The notes: generated by a model from the sequence alone, not told the origin. Positions 8,899 to 18,091 are shown, counted from the stretch's first letter. The stretch is 64,000 nucleotides of DNA from Pseudomonadota bacterium (GCA_027620495.1 JAQCEA010000003.1:1-64000), one strand, 5' to 3'. A program made the numbers and translations.

Positions 8899-9675
8899 CT
8901 ATTCAACATAGCTACGCAGTGAAGCCCAGATGTTATCAACGATATCAAGATATTCCGGGTCACGCCGAATATGATCAGCGCTTTTGTGCCGGAACCCAGA
9001 CGGTTTGATGATTTCTGAAACGCGGCTTGGACGCGGTAACAAAATTGCGATCTGATCAGATACATAGACCGCTTCTTCGATGGAGTGCGTAACAAAAATA
9101 AATGTTTTATTTTCATTTTTAACCAACCCCAACAAATCCTCTTGGAATTTGCGGCGGGTTTGTTCATCAACCGCCGAAAATGGTTCATCCATCAGCAACA
9201 CTTGGGCATCAACCGAGAGTGCCCGGGCAAGCCCGACACGCTGGCGCATACCGCCGGATAATTCATGTGGGAAACTATTTTCAAATCCGGCAAGGCCAAC
9301 ATTGGCGATATATTTTTCTGCAATCGCTTCACGTTCAGATTTCGCAACGCCGCGCAGTTCCAGTCCAAACGCCACATTGCGCAGAACTGACGCCCAAGGG
9401 AGCAGGGCAAAATCTTGAAACACAAAGGCCCGATCAGGCCCAGGGCCAGTCACCGGGGTGCCATTGACGATGATTTCACCACTGGTGGCAGGCAGCAGCC
9501 CGGCAATAATTTTCAGCAATGTTGTTTTGCCGCATCCAGACGGGCCAAGAAGCGAGGTGAGCTGCCCGCGGGGAAAATCAAGCGACATGTTTTCAAGTGC
9601 CTGAACATCACCGTAGTTCTTATGCACATTCCTGACGGTTACAGCATGTTCTATGTTTGTTGTGGATTTGGTCAT
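8899..9675 (-). CDS. NitT/TauT-type ABC transporter ATP-binding protein
   Basis: A 258-residue ABC ATPase of the SsuB/TauB/NrtD group. Walker A GPSGCGKTT is at residues 44-52, the Q-loop in FVFQDFALLPW, the signature LSGGMRQR near 143 and Walker B VLLMDEPFSAVD near 163, followed by the switch histidine in FVTHSIEEAVYVSD. It energises the two neighbouring permeases. Flanked by permease genes with gaps of 33 and 23 bp, so clearly one operon. Confidence 0.93.
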   Translation of the reverse strand: MTKSTTNIEHAVTVRNVHKNYGDVQALENMSLDFPRGQLTSLLGPSGCGKTTLLKIIAGLLPATSGEIIVNGTPVTGPGPDRAFVFQDFALLPWASVLRNVAFGLELRGVAKSEREAIAEKYIANVGLAGFENSFPHELSGGMRQRVGLARALSVDAQVLLMDEPFSAVDEQTRRKFQEDLLGLVKNENKTFIFVTHSIEEAVYVSDQIAILLPRPSRVSEIIKPSGFRHKSADHIRRDPEYLDIVDNIWASLRSYVE

Positions 9676-9698
9676 TCGTTTGTTTCCATATCGATAGA

Positions 9699-10463
9699 TT
9701 ATTCGGACACATAGCCTTTGTTATTGCCGCCAAACAGAAAGATTTCGATTCGCTCAAGAACGTTCAAAAACAGAACGGCAAGCAGGATGATTGACATAAT
9801 CGCGGCATACATTGTGGGATAGTCGGCGATCGAGCGGCTAAAGGTGATGATATCGCCAACACCCGTCGGGGTGATTTTCAGTTCGGACAAAATCGCGCCG
9901 ATAAAGCCAGCTGAAATGCCAAGTCGTAACCCAGCAAAAATAACAGGTGATGCCGCCGGCAAAATGATTTTCAAGATAATGTCGCTGCGCGACCCGAGAA
10001 ATGCATGCCCCATTTCCTTTAGGGATGCGGGTGTATTGCGCACCGCGCCGCTGGTATTCAGCACAATCACCGGCATAGCCATAATGCAAACAACAAAAAC
10101 CTTTGATGTCAGCCCGATACCATAGGCCATCACCAAAAGCGGGATTAACGCGGCAAGCGGCGCGGTTTGCATCACAACAAAAATGGGTGAAATCAGCCAA
10201 TCAATTTTTTCACTCAGGCCAATCCATAGCCCAAGGCCAATGCCAAGAAAGGCCGAAATTGTGACTCCCACAACAAGGGGTTTGAGGGTTTCGGCATAGG
10301 CGGTAAATAACGTGCCTTCAACAATTAAAACCCAGAAAGCGGCCATTGATTCCAAAAATGTGGGAAAGGCAAAACTGACCGGGACGCGGCCCGCAATTTC
10401 CCACGCACCAAATACAATGGTGGCTGATAAAAGGGTCAGAAATAGAGATCTGTGTCGCATCAT
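9699..10463 (-). CDS. NitT/TauT-type ABC transporter permease (first)
   Basis: A 254-residue permease with a hydrophobic N-terminal anchor (SLFLTLLSATIVFGAWEIAG) and the EAA-loop sequence EMGHAFLGSRSDIILKIILPAASPVIF. It starts MM, so ATG 10463 or 10460 may be used. It lies between the substrate-binding protein gene, from which it is separated by a 136-bp spacer carrying a strong hairpin, and the ATPase gene. Together with the 8107-8865 permease it should form the membrane channel. Confidence 0.88.
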   Translation of the reverse strand: MMRHRSLFLTLLSATIVFGAWEIAGRVPVSFAFPTFLESMAAFWVLIVEGTLFTAYAETLKPLVVGVTISAFLGIGLGLWIGLSEKIDWLISPIFVVMQTAPLAALIPLLVMAYGIGLTSKVFVVCIMAMPVIVLNTSGAVRNTPASLKEMGHAFLGSRSDIILKIILPAASPVIFAGLRLGISAGFIGAILSELKITPTGVGDIITFSRSIADYPTMYAAIMSIILLAVLFLNVLERIEIFLFGGNNKGYVSE

Positions 10464-10545
10464 ATACCGTTACCAGTGAGCCGCGTGTTAGGTGATAAAA
10501 CGTAATCTGATCGCAAAATATTTAAATGCATAAATTTGAAAATTG

Positions 10546-10579
10546 GCCGACAACACGGGAATAAGCTTGTGTTGTCGGC
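10546..10579 (-). other. Perfect 11-bp stem-loop between binding-protein and permease genes
   Basis: GCCGACAACAC (10546-10556) pairs perfectly with GTGTTGTCGGC (10569-10579) around a 12-nt loop. On the transcribed minus strand it is followed by CCAATTTTCAAATTT rather than a clean T-run, so it is more likely an mRNA-stabilising or attenuating element that raises the binding-protein transcript above the permease transcripts than a full terminator. Confidence 0.75.
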
Positions 10580-10599
10580 ACAGGGAGTTTGGCAAGGTG

Positions 10600-11571
10600 T
10601 TATTGTGCTGCCTGCTTCAATGGCGCCATGTACCAGAAATCATCGATATTCAATGATGCCGGATCGCCGGTCAGCTGACCAGCTTTAGAATACCATTCCA
10701 TGTCGGCTTTGGCCGCTTTCATGCCGCCGCCGTTCGGGTCATATAGACCACCGGCAACCGCATCTGTGTAAAATTGGTCAAGCCCGTCCAATACTTCTTT
10801 TGGCAACTGACCAATTGGCCCGTTTGGATCAGTTTGCTTGCGCACAATTGTTGGGTCTTTGTGCATGTCCTGATACACGCTGACCAACGCTTTCACAAAG
10901 ATATTAACGTCTTCCTCGTTCGCTTTGATCCAATCAAGATTGCCAAAGATCGCTTCATCACTGGCATCGACTTCAAACATTGGCAACACGTTAAAATTAT
11001 CACCATGCAGCTTTACCAATTTATTTTTGTTCGACAGATCGACGATTGTGGCGTCAGTCTGGCCGGCAATCAATGCCGCGATACGGTTTGATGACCCCGG
11101 CACATAAGACCGATTGCCAAATTTCATGTTCAGCTTGTCTTCAATCACATTGGCGATTGATTCGGTGCCACCGCCACGTGAATGCAGCATAATTGGCTCA
11201 CCATTAAGGTCTTCAAGCTTGGAATATTTCTTTGATGTGACGGGGAAAAATTTTAGCTTTGACAATTGAAAGACGATACGGATTGGCGCCTTTGATTTCT
11301 GCATTACAGAATAAGGTGTGCCAAAGCCAATATCCATTTGGCCGCTCAAAATTGCCTGAATCGCCAGCTCTTCATCAGAAAAAGCTGTCCACTCATAATC
11401 AAGGCCCATTGCCTTGGCCCGGTCAAGCGCCACAAAGAAAGCCGCAAGTTCATCAGACGGCGTTTCAGCAAGTGCGATTCTGACTTTGCCAGCATGCGCT
11501 GTGGTGATCGCTGATGCCATCAATACAGCCGCTGAGACGAACGTCAAAAATCCCTTTAAAATTCGTGTCAT
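10600..11571 (-). CDS. NitT/TauT-type ABC transporter substrate-binding protein
   Basis: A 323-residue periplasmic protein. ATG 11571 is preceded by GGAGGACA and opens a classic signal peptide, MTRILKGFLTFVSAAVLMAS ending at AHA before GKVRIALAE. The mature part has the NMT1/SsuA-like two-lobed pattern, with GLDYEWTAF, AILSGQMDIGFGTPYSVM and the hinge-side LIAGQTDATIVDLSN. First gene of the importer operon. The cognate compound is unknown. A signal-less protein at 56380-57267 shares the GLDYEWT segment and general fold. Confidence 0.88.
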   Translation of the reverse strand: MTRILKGFLTFVSAAVLMASAITTAHAGKVRIALAETPSDELAAFFVALDRAKAMGLDYEWTAFSDEELAIQAILSGQMDIGFGTPYSVMQKSKAPIRIVFQLSKLKFFPVTSKKYSKLEDLNGEPIMLHSRGGGTESIANVIEDKLNMKFGNRSYVPGSSNRIAALIAGQTDATIVDLSNKNKLVKLHGDNFNVLPMFEVDASDEAIFGNLDWIKANEEDVNIFVKALVSVYQDMHKDPTIVRKQTDPNGPIGQLPKEVLDGLDQFYTDAVAGGLYDPNGGGMKAAKADMEWYSKAGQLTGDPASLNIDDFWYMAPLKQAAQ

Positions 11572-11699
11572 TGTGTCCTCCAATATCACCAAATTGGTGC
11601 ATAAATTATGTTAATTATGGCCGTGCGCTTGACGCGCATGATCCAGACTTGGATAGTGACCAAGACACAGCACGCCCGATCTAATGCCCCCATCCTTTT

Positions 11700-11754
11700 T
11701 TGATCAATATTTGACCAATATAAAATTGATCACATAGAGAGTTGCATTGGTCAA
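11700..11754. promoter_or_regulatory. Operator cluster between the NitT/TauT operon and the GntR gene
   Basis: Within the 302-bp divergent gap (11572-11873) lie TTGATCAA (11700-11707), TTGACCAAT (11711-11719), TTGATCA (11726-11732) and ATTGGTCAA (11746-11754). The second and fourth are perfect inverted copies of each other. The 17-mer ATCAATATTTGACCAAT (11703-11719) recurs in inverse orientation with one mismatch at 19817-19833, upstream of tctC. These resemble binding sites of the adjacent FadR-type GntR regulator. The rest of the gap shows no ORF or clear terminator. Confidence 0.6.
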
Positions 11755-11873
11755 GTCTAAAACTATAATCAATTGACAGCTCGTGCTGTCTTGCCGTGAT
11801 ATAGGGAAAAGACTCGCAGCGGTGATGTGGAAATGTCGGTGCCGCCAGCTAGAGGATGGAAAAAGGGATCACG

Positions 11874-12578
11874 ATGACGGTTGGTGATGGAGCGTTGACA
11901 CAATTGCGAGCGTGGCTTGCGCAACGTGATTTTTCAGAAAATGGACGTTTGCCGCCAGAACGTGAATTGATTGATATTTTGGGCGTGTCTCGTGGTGACC
12001 TGCGCAAAGCGTTGGCAGCGCTAGAGAGCAATGGGGAATTATGGCGGCATGTTGGCAAAGGCACGTTTATTGGCGCACGGCCTGTTGAAGAGCCAACGAG
12101 CATTGCGTTGGTTGCCGAAAAATCCAATCCGCTAGATGTCACCCGCGCGCGCATTTTGATCGAACCAGTATTATGCCGCGAGGCGGCCATTAATGCCACA
12201 GCTGTTCATATCGACGCCTTGGTGCGTTGTTTGGCAGCCCAACGTGAAGCCAAAACCTGGCGCCAATATGAAAACGCCGACAACCGGTTTCACCGGATTA
12301 TTGCCGAGGCATCTGGCAATGTTGTGCTGTTGGCACTTTTTGACCAGCTGAACGCGATCCGCCGAACTGTTGTGTGGGGGCGTTTGCGCGACGAAACAAC
12401 ATCACCACCGCCGGACCACCACAGTTTTACCCAGCATGATGACATTGCAACAGCCATCCGCGAGCGTGATCAAGATGCCGCCGCCAATACCATGTGGCTG
12501 CACCTAAAACAGGTTGGTGATCGTTTGGTCAGCCATAATGCCGGACAAAGCAACGTCCAAGAGAGGCAGACCGGTTAA
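11874..12578 (+). CDS. GntR-family (FadR/FCD subfamily) transcriptional regulator
   Basis: A 234-residue regulator with an N-terminal winged helix-turn-helix (GRLPPERELIDILGVSRGDL, then RKALAALESNGELWRHVGKG) and a C-terminal all-helical FCD ligand-binding domain. The FCD metal-binding positions are suggested by ADNRFHRIIAEASGN and the C-terminal histidines HDDIATAIRERD and MWLHLKQV. ATG 11874 is preferred to 11856 because AAAAAGGGA precedes it at the right distance. Members usually repress adjacent catabolic genes until a carboxylic acid binds. It is divergent from the NitT/TauT operon and convergent with FAH 3. Confidence 0.9.
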   Translation: MTVGDGALTQLRAWLAQRDFSENGRLPPERELIDILGVSRGDLRKALAALESNGELWRHVGKGTFIGARPVEEPTSIALVAEKSNPLDVTRARILIEPVLCREAAINATAVHIDALVRCLAAQREAKTWRQYENADNRFHRIIAEASGNVVLLALFDQLNAIRRTVVWGRLRDETTSPPPDHHSFTQHDDIATAIRERDQDAAANTMWLHLKQVGDRLVSHNAGQSNVQERQTG

Positions 12579-12590
12579 CAAGCGTGCTGT

Positions 12591-13457
12591 TTACTGCACT
12601 GGGTTGGTAAGCGTCCCAATGCTGTCAACAGCAACACTGACCAAATCACCGGCTTTTAGGAATTTTGGTGGCTTGAAGCCAAGGCCAACGCCAACTGGTG
12701 TGCCGGTGGCGATGATGTCGCCCGGCAACAAGGTCATGGTTGCGGTTAATGTTTCCATCAAAGTCGGAATGTCAAAAATCAGATCGGCGATCTTTGCCTG
12801 TTGACGCAATTCGCCATTCACCGTTGTTGAAATTGTCGAGGTAGTGATATCACCAATTTCATCAATTGTGACAATTGATGGCCCCATTGGCGCAAAGCTA
12901 TCAAGGCTCTTTCCCAAAAACCATTGGTTGTGGCGTTGTTGTAAATAACGCGCGGTGACGTCATTCAAAATGGTGTAGCCGAAAATATAGTCAAAGCAGT
13001 CAGCCTTGGTCACTTTATGTGCCTTTTTGCTGATCACAAAACACAATTCGCATTCATAATCGACCGAATCAGTCGGGTCCATGGCTGACAAAATAGAGGC
13101 GTTTGGGCCAATCACAGATGTTGTCGCCTTGGTAAAAATGACCGGTACTGACGGCACTTCTTCCTTTGTCGATGAGTCAAACCCAGAATCATTAAATTCT
13201 TTGGCATGCGCATAATAATTTTTGCCAACACAAAAAATATTGCGGCGCGGGTCTGGGATCGGGGCCAATAATTCGACATCAGACAGATCAAGACTGGCCT
13301 CGCCACCTTGCCAGCCACCAACGCCAGTTTCACCCTCAATAAGACGGCGCACGGCGTATGCTGCATCAGGGCCATCATCTTTGACAATGATGCGATCATT
13401 ATTGGTCAGAACACCAGCTTTGACAGTCCCATTATGGCGAAAGGTGATTAGTTTCAT
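12591..13457 (-). CDS. Fumarylacetoacetate hydrolase family protein (FAH 3)
   Basis: A 288-residue FAH enzyme whose start is best placed at ATG 13457 rather than the TTG nine bases upstream. Metal ligands E135 and E137 (DYECELCFVIS) and D166 (TILNDVTAR) are intact, and the QQRHNQWFLGKSLDSFAPMG segment and GDIIATGTPVGVG signature place it in the larger FAHD-like group with FAH 1. It is a separate transcription unit from FAH 1/2, convergent with the GntR gene and divergent from tauE. Three FAH paralogues in 7 kb suggest related steps of one pathway. Confidence 0.87.
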   Translation of the reverse strand: MKLITFRHNGTVKAGVLTNNDRIIVKDDGPDAAYAVRRLIEGETGVGGWQGGEASLDLSDVELLAPIPDPRRNIFCVGKNYYAHAKEFNDSGFDSSTKEEVPSVPVIFTKATTSVIGPNASILSAMDPTDSVDYECELCFVISKKAHKVTKADCFDYIFGYTILNDVTARYLQQRHNQWFLGKSLDSFAPMGPSIVTIDEIGDITTSTISTTVNGELRQQAKIADLIFDIPTLMETLTATMTLLPGDIIATGTPVGVGLGFKPPKFLKAGDLVSVAVDSIGTLTNPVQ

Positions 13458-13571
13458 GTCTAACAATCCATTTATTTAATTCGGAAAAAATACCGCCCAG
13501 ACTATTGATAGCTATGGTAATAAAGTCAAGAACGGTTCTAGGAACAAGCATTAATAATGGGGTAAGGGGCT

Positions 13572-14333
13572 GTGGATTTTGCAATGATTTTGCCACATGA
13601 TATGGCGTTGCCGATTGCCATATTTTTGGTGTTTATGAGTTTTGTAACATCTTTTATCACGGCCGCCTTTGGCATTGGTGGCGGCGCGATTATTCTGGCA
13701 GTTCTGGCGGTTAGCGTCCCAGCGGCCGCGCTGATTCCGATCCATGGGGTTGTGCAGTTAGGTTCGAATGCGGGGCGCGTGGGGCTGATGCTCAAGGATG
13801 TGGTATGGCGTCCGGTTTTACCCTTTATTGGCGGCAGCGTGATTGGTGCGGGCATTGGCGGCGCACTCGCCGTACAAATACCAACAGCCATCGTTCAAAT
13901 TGCCGTTGGTTTATTTATCGTATTTGTGGTGCTTGTGAAATTGCCACCAATCGCCATGCGCTATGTTTTTGCAGGCGGTTTGTTCTCAAGCTTTTTGACC
14001 ATGTTCTTTGGCGCCACTGGCAATTTTATCGCGGCCATGATCAAAAGCATGCAACTCGACCCGCTGCCACATGTGGCAACACATTCTGTGATGATGACCA
14101 TTCAGCATCTGATCAAAGTGATTGTGTTTGGCATTATTGGGTTTAATTTTGCCGCTTATCTGCCGATTATTGTGGGGATGCTGATCAGCGGGTTTATTGG
14201 CACATTTATCGGCAAGCAATTTCTGGTCAAATCCGGAAATACCTATTTCAAACCCATATTAAATGGGGTGTTGCTATGTGTTGCCGCGCATTTGATTTGG
14301 ACTGGTGCCAGTTTGATTCTGGCACCAGCCTAA
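13572..14333 (+). CDS. TauE/SafE (TSUP) family membrane transporter
   Basis: A 253-residue, strongly hydrophobic protein with about eight membrane segments and the TSUP fingerprint: FGIGGGAIILAVLAV in the first half and the repeat-related FFGATGNFIAAMIKS in the second. The family exports sulfite, sulfoacetate or other organic anions. The start is GTG 13572, preceded by TAAGGGG. It is divergent from FAH 3 and convergent with the alpha/beta hydrolase gene. Substrate unknown; the context suggests efflux or uptake of an anion linked to the FAH pathway. Confidence 0.85.
   Translation: MDFAMILPHDMALPIAIFLVFMSFVTSFITAAFGIGGGAIILAVLAVSVPAAALIPIHGVVQLGSNAGRVGLMLKDVVWRPVLPFIGGSVIGAGIGGALAVQIPTAIVQIAVGLFIVFVVLVKLPPIAMRYVFAGGLFSSFLTMFFGATGNFIAAMIKSMQLDPLPHVATHSVMMTIQHLIKVIVFGIIGFNFAAYLPIIVGMLISGFIGTFIGKQFLVKSGNTYFKPILNGVLLCVAAHLIWTGASLILAPA
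14302..14328. terminator. Perfect 10-bp inverted repeat at a convergent gene junction
   Basis: CTGGTGCCAG (14302-14311) and CTGGCACCAG (14319-14328) form a perfect stem with a 7-nt loop, overlapping the last codons of the TauE-like gene and lying 24 bp beyond the hydrolase stop on the other strand. Neither side has a strong T-run, so it may be a weak bidirectional terminator or a 3' stabilising hairpin. Confidence 0.5.
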
Positions 14334-14351
14334 AATGGCAAACATGGTTGG

Positions 14352-15272
14352 CTATTTATAAACCGGTGGCGTGCGGTCTAAAAATGCGGCCAGAATATCA
14401 TAGACCATCGCATAATTTTTTTGCTGGAAGCTGGCATGTGAAATGCCTTCCATGACGGTAAATTGCTTGTCGTTATGCGGCAGTTTTTCAAAAAATTTCA
14501 ATAGATCAGTCACACTTGCAATACCATCATATTGGCCGCGCAGGATAATTGTAGGCACGGTAATTTTTTCTGGGTCTACAAGAGGCAATCTGGAACACAT
14601 ATCGATATAGGTGCCGTTTGGCATTGAGTCATCAAGCGCACAAATTGCCTTGGCAAAGGCGTCAACAACTTTTGGTTCAACACAATCTGCGTGATCCCGG
14701 TTAAAAATAGACTGTACAAAAGCGTAATCAATCGGACGCCGGTTGCTGGCACGAAATTCAGCGAGCTTCTTGCTACGGTCAGCCAAGGTTGGGCTGCCTT
14801 CACCAGTCCAAACAAATGCGTCAAGTGCCAAGCGTGCAACACGCTCTGGGTGTCTTTCGGTAAAGGCAGCTGCCCGCAATGCGCCGGACGAAATGCCATA
14901 CATATGCATCGGGCCAGAGCCGCGATAATCCTGAATATAGGCGGTCGCGGCTGTCAGATCATCCGCCCCATTGGCAATGTCGCAAGTGATGTCACGATGT
15001 TTAGATGATCGGCCATAGCCTTCCATATCAACGCACCAAGTGTCATAGCCCAAAACGGCAAAATAATTCATTGCCGAACTGAATGGACGCCCGTCAACAT
15101 GAAGATCAAATGTCGGTTGTGATGCCATAGATGACCCATGGACGAAAAGAATGGTGCCTTTTTTCTGGCCTTGCGTATCGAGATATTTATTCCAAAGGAA
15201 CAGATCCACATCACCTTTTTTGGTCCAATGTTCCTTACCAATGACCGATGCTTCTAGATGTTCGTTTTCCAT
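14352..15272 (-). CDS. Alpha/beta-fold hydrolase
   Basis: A 306-residue hydrolase from ATG 15272, which follows AGAGGA. The oxyanion loop HGSS is at 45-48, the nucleophile S128 sits in YGISSGA (G-x-S-x-G), the acid is probably in RGQYDGIAS and the histidine in EGISHASF. No signal peptide, so cytoplasmic. It is the last gene of the minus-strand tctC-tctB-tctA-LVIVD operon, 12 bp after the LVIVD gene, so it probably cleaves an ester, lactone or thioester derived from the imported carboxylate. Exact chemistry cannot be told. Confidence 0.85.
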   Translation of the reverse strand: MENEHLEASVIGKEHWTKKGDVDLFLWNKYLDTQGQKKGTILFVHGSSMASQPTFDLHVDGRPFSSAMNYFAVLGYDTWCVDMEGYGRSSKHRDITCDIANGADDLTAATAYIQDYRGSGPMHMYGISSGALRAAAFTERHPERVARLALDAFVWTGEGSPTLADRSKKLAEFRASNRRPIDYAFVQSIFNRDHADCVEPKVVDAFAKAICALDDSMPNGTYIDMCSRLPLVDPEKITVPTIILRGQYDGIASVTDLLKFFEKLPHNDKQFTVMEGISHASFQQKNYAMVYDILAAFLDRTPPVYK

Positions 15273-15284
15273 CAACAAATCCTC

Positions 15285-16577
15285 TTATCGCTTCAGATTA
15301 TTATCGAATTTTAAAATATCGAGACCGATATTTCGGTCCAGAAGATACATAAAGCCATTCTCATCGACATCAACATCGTTACTTTGCGGGCTGGGAAAGC
15401 CGGGCGGCGGTGGCGGAATGTAATGGGCAATTTCGTTTGGCTGTGATGGGTCGGCAATATCAATTACCCGCAGCCCGCCAGAAAACCATGTGGCGTAGAC
15501 CAATGTATCATCAAGCTTTTCACGGAATTGATGCGCGCCAAAGCGGCCACCAGAACGTGACCATGGCGAATCCATTTCACTGACGTCAAACGCAGACACA
15601 GCATGAATATTATCAAGATCGGTGACGTCAAAAAGCCACATAAAGGCATGCAGGCGCCCGCGGCGATGCTGGTGTTCTTCATCCATAACGACCGCAATGC
15701 GGCGCCCATCAAAACGTTGCATACATGGCAGCGCGGTATGTGTTGGTTCTGGAAAGGGGGGATGATAATTATGCGCGCCAATCGTCTTGGGTTTGCTGAT
15801 ATCGCTGATGTCAATAACGCGAAACCCGGCATTCCATACCGAAGCCCATAATTCATCACCGACCCGAAGCGCATGATGCAGGCGATTTTTATAACCAGTC
15901 CAGCTTGGTGTTTCGCCGCCAGCAATATGTTGGCCCGGCATATGCCATCGTGATACTTCAACCGGATTGCGCGGGTCGGCAAGGTCATAGATCACCAAGA
16001 TATTGCCAATATAGCCGTCCATTTCCGTTGAAATATATGCGTAATTTTCATCCATATCAAAGCGGTGCACACCGAATCCATGTGTTTTGACATAGGACAG
16101 TAATTCTGGATTGGCCGGATTGCTGATATCCCACACCCGAAACCCACCATCATTGTAGCCATGTTTCAAAAACGCCCGCACATCATCGAGTTTGCCAACT
16201 GGTATATCCAGCGCCTTGGCAATTTCCTCGTCACTTGGCGACCGCTGAAGGGTTGTTTCAAGCGCCGCTACGACTGTCGGCAAAGCTTCGCCGCGGCGCA
16301 GAAGATGGCGTTGTGCCTGTTCAACATTGGTAATCATCAGATTGCCAGCCACACGCACTTTATGCGTATGGGATAAGGTATCTTCCAGCTTTATTTCTTT
16401 GATAATTTTAGGGCGGCTTGGTGTGCTGACGTCAATAATGGTTGTGCCATGCGGCGCATCCATATGGCCTACAAAGGCAATCCCATCTTGGACAACAACT
16501 TGGCCACCACCAGCGATATCCAGCCGGGCGACTAATTCAATATTGGCGGCAACCGCATTTATTGGATTTTGGCTCAT
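15285..16577 (-). CDS. LVIVD-repeat beta-propeller protein with a helical insertion
   Basis: A 430-residue protein built of LVIVD repeats, seen as TTIIDVSTPSRPKII, GFRVWDISNPANPELLSY, ILVIYDLADPRNPVEVS, GFRVIDISDISKPKTIG and GLRVIDIADPSQPNEIA. The family has no established reaction. No signal peptide is visible. Between the first repeats, at about residues 85-135, there is an alpha-helical insertion containing RSPSDEEIAKALDIPVGKL, which resembles a sigma-70 region 3 segment rather than propeller sequence. The ATG overlaps the tctA stop (ATGA), so the two are translationally coupled; this ties it to the transporter, possibly as a binding or lactonase-like partner. Confidence 0.8.
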   Translation of the reverse strand: MSQNPINAVAANIELVARLDIAGGGQVVVQDGIAFVGHMDAPHGTTIIDVSTPSRPKIIKEIKLEDTLSHTHKVRVAGNLMITNVEQAQRHLLRRGEALPTVVAALETTLQRSPSDEEIAKALDIPVGKLDDVRAFLKHGYNDGGFRVWDISNPANPELLSYVKTHGFGVHRFDMDENYAYISTEMDGYIGNILVIYDLADPRNPVEVSRWHMPGQHIAGGETPSWTGYKNRLHHALRVGDELWASVWNAGFRVIDISDISKPKTIGAHNYHPPFPEPTHTALPCMQRFDGRRIAVVMDEEHQHRRGRLHAFMWLFDVTDLDNIHAVSAFDVSEMDSPWSRSGGRFGAHQFREKLDDTLVYATWFSGGLRVIDIADPSQPNEIAHYIPPPPPGFPSPQSNDVDVDENGFMYLLDRNIGLDILKFDNNLKR

Positions 16578-18091
16578 GATCGCGATCCAGCTTTTTGCCG
16601 GTGTTTTTTCAAAAATGCTGGCAAGGCTAATGTCAAAATCAGCACCAGCCAGAGCGTGTTGCCCAAAGGCGAGGAAAACAATACCAGCGGGTCGCCATCA
16701 GACATTTTCAGGGCGCGCAACATATATTGTTCCAGCAATGGCCCCAAAATAACGCCAATCAGAATAGCCGCGACATGATAGCCAGTTTTGCGGGCGATAT
16801 AGCCAATGATGCCAAAGCCAAATGCCAGATACATATCAAACAAATATTCGCGTGGCACAAAGGATCCAACCAAGGTAAAGGCGATGATGATCGGCGACAT
16901 ATATGTGGTTGATACAAGTGTCACCCGCGACATATAGCGTGACATTGGCAAAATCGTCAGCGCCATAAGTAAATAGGTCACAAACATGGCCATAAACACG
17001 CCATAGCCTAGATCTGGCCGCTCCATGAATAAGCGCGGCCCGGTTGGCACACCTTGATATTGCATCACAACCATCATAATGGCGGCGGTGGCCCCGCCCG
17101 GAATGCCCAAAACCATAAGTGGGATTAATGTACCAGCGGTCACTCCATTATTCGCCGCTTCTGGTGCGATCAAACCTTCTACATGACCGGTGCCATAGGC
17201 TTCGGGTGTTTTGGAAAAAGTGCGCGATTGCTGATACGCAACAAATGATGCAATTGCCGCCCCGGCGCCGGGAATAACCCCGATTACTAGACCAATCAGA
17301 CTGGTCCATGTGACATGCCACCAGCGGCTGAGCGTAATGCGGACACCCTTTATTGTTTCAGACCAATTGGCATTTTGCACAGTTTGCACACGGTCCTTGG
17401 CCATAAATGAACCTGTCTCGATGACCATGAATGCCTCGGAAATGGCAAATAGCCCAACAAGCGCCGGGATCAAAGGTACGCCGTCATAAAGTTCTAAAAA
17501 CCCCATGGTACCACGCGGTGTTGCATAGACATGGTCAGCACCAATAGACCCAATCATCAGGCCAAAAAAACCGGCAATCAGACCTTTGATGGTGTCCTTG
17601 GCGGCAACAGATGCAATAAGCGAAATGCCAAACAGCATCACCACGACCATTTCAACACTATGCATATAAAAGCCAACACGGGCCAACCACGGCATTGTCA
17701 CAAGGGCAATGGCGGTGGTGAGCAGCCCGCCAATGATCGAGGATACGAAAGAAATTGACAAAGCGCGTTGACCAAGCCCTTGCTTTGCCATGGGATAGCC
17801 GTCAAGCGGGGTTGCCGCGGCACCAGCGGTACCTGGGATATTCACCAAAATGGCGGGAATGCCCGCGCCAAGCCTTGATGCACAATAAAGCGCAATCATA
17901 AAGACAAGACCAACTTCGACATTCATCAAAAATGTAAAAGGTAACAAAACAATAATGGTATTGGCGGCGCTGAACCCGGGAATAGCCCCGACGATTAAGC
18001 CAAGAAAAATACTGGGAATAACCACCCACCATAGACCCACCTGATGAAAAAACAGATCAATAAAGAAAGCCGTATTCACGTCCATCTTCAT
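16574..18091 (-). CDS. tctA: Tripartite tricarboxylate transporter large permease TctA
   Basis: A 505-residue membrane protein with about 12 hydrophobic segments and the TctA signature: GLIVGAIPGFSAANTIIVLLP near the N-terminus, ARLGAGIP-like ASRLGAGIPAILVNIPGTAG and, in the second half, GVIPGAGAAIASFVAY and LIPLMVLGIPGGATAAIMM. It carries the carboxylate across the inner membrane using an ion gradient. It overlaps tctB by ATGA at its start and the LVIVD gene by ATGA at its end. Confidence 0.93.
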   Translation of the reverse strand: MKMDVNTAFFIDLFFHQVGLWWVVIPSIFLGLIVGAIPGFSAANTIIVLLPFTFLMNVEVGLVFMIALYCASRLGAGIPAILVNIPGTAGAAATPLDGYPMAKQGLGQRALSISFVSSIIGGLLTTAIALVTMPWLARVGFYMHSVEMVVVMLFGISLIASVAAKDTIKGLIAGFFGLMIGSIGADHVYATPRGTMGFLELYDGVPLIPALVGLFAISEAFMVIETGSFMAKDRVQTVQNANWSETIKGVRITLSRWWHVTWTSLIGLVIGVIPGAGAAIASFVAYQQSRTFSKTPEAYGTGHVEGLIAPEAANNGVTAGTLIPLMVLGIPGGATAAIMMVVMQYQGVPTGPRLFMERPDLGYGVFMAMFVTYLLMALTILPMSRYMSRVTLVSTTYMSPIIIAFTLVGSFVPREYLFDMYLAFGFGIIGYIARKTGYHVAAILIGVILGPLLEQYMLRALKMSDGDPLVLFSSPLGNTLWLVLILTLALPAFLKKHRQKAGSRS

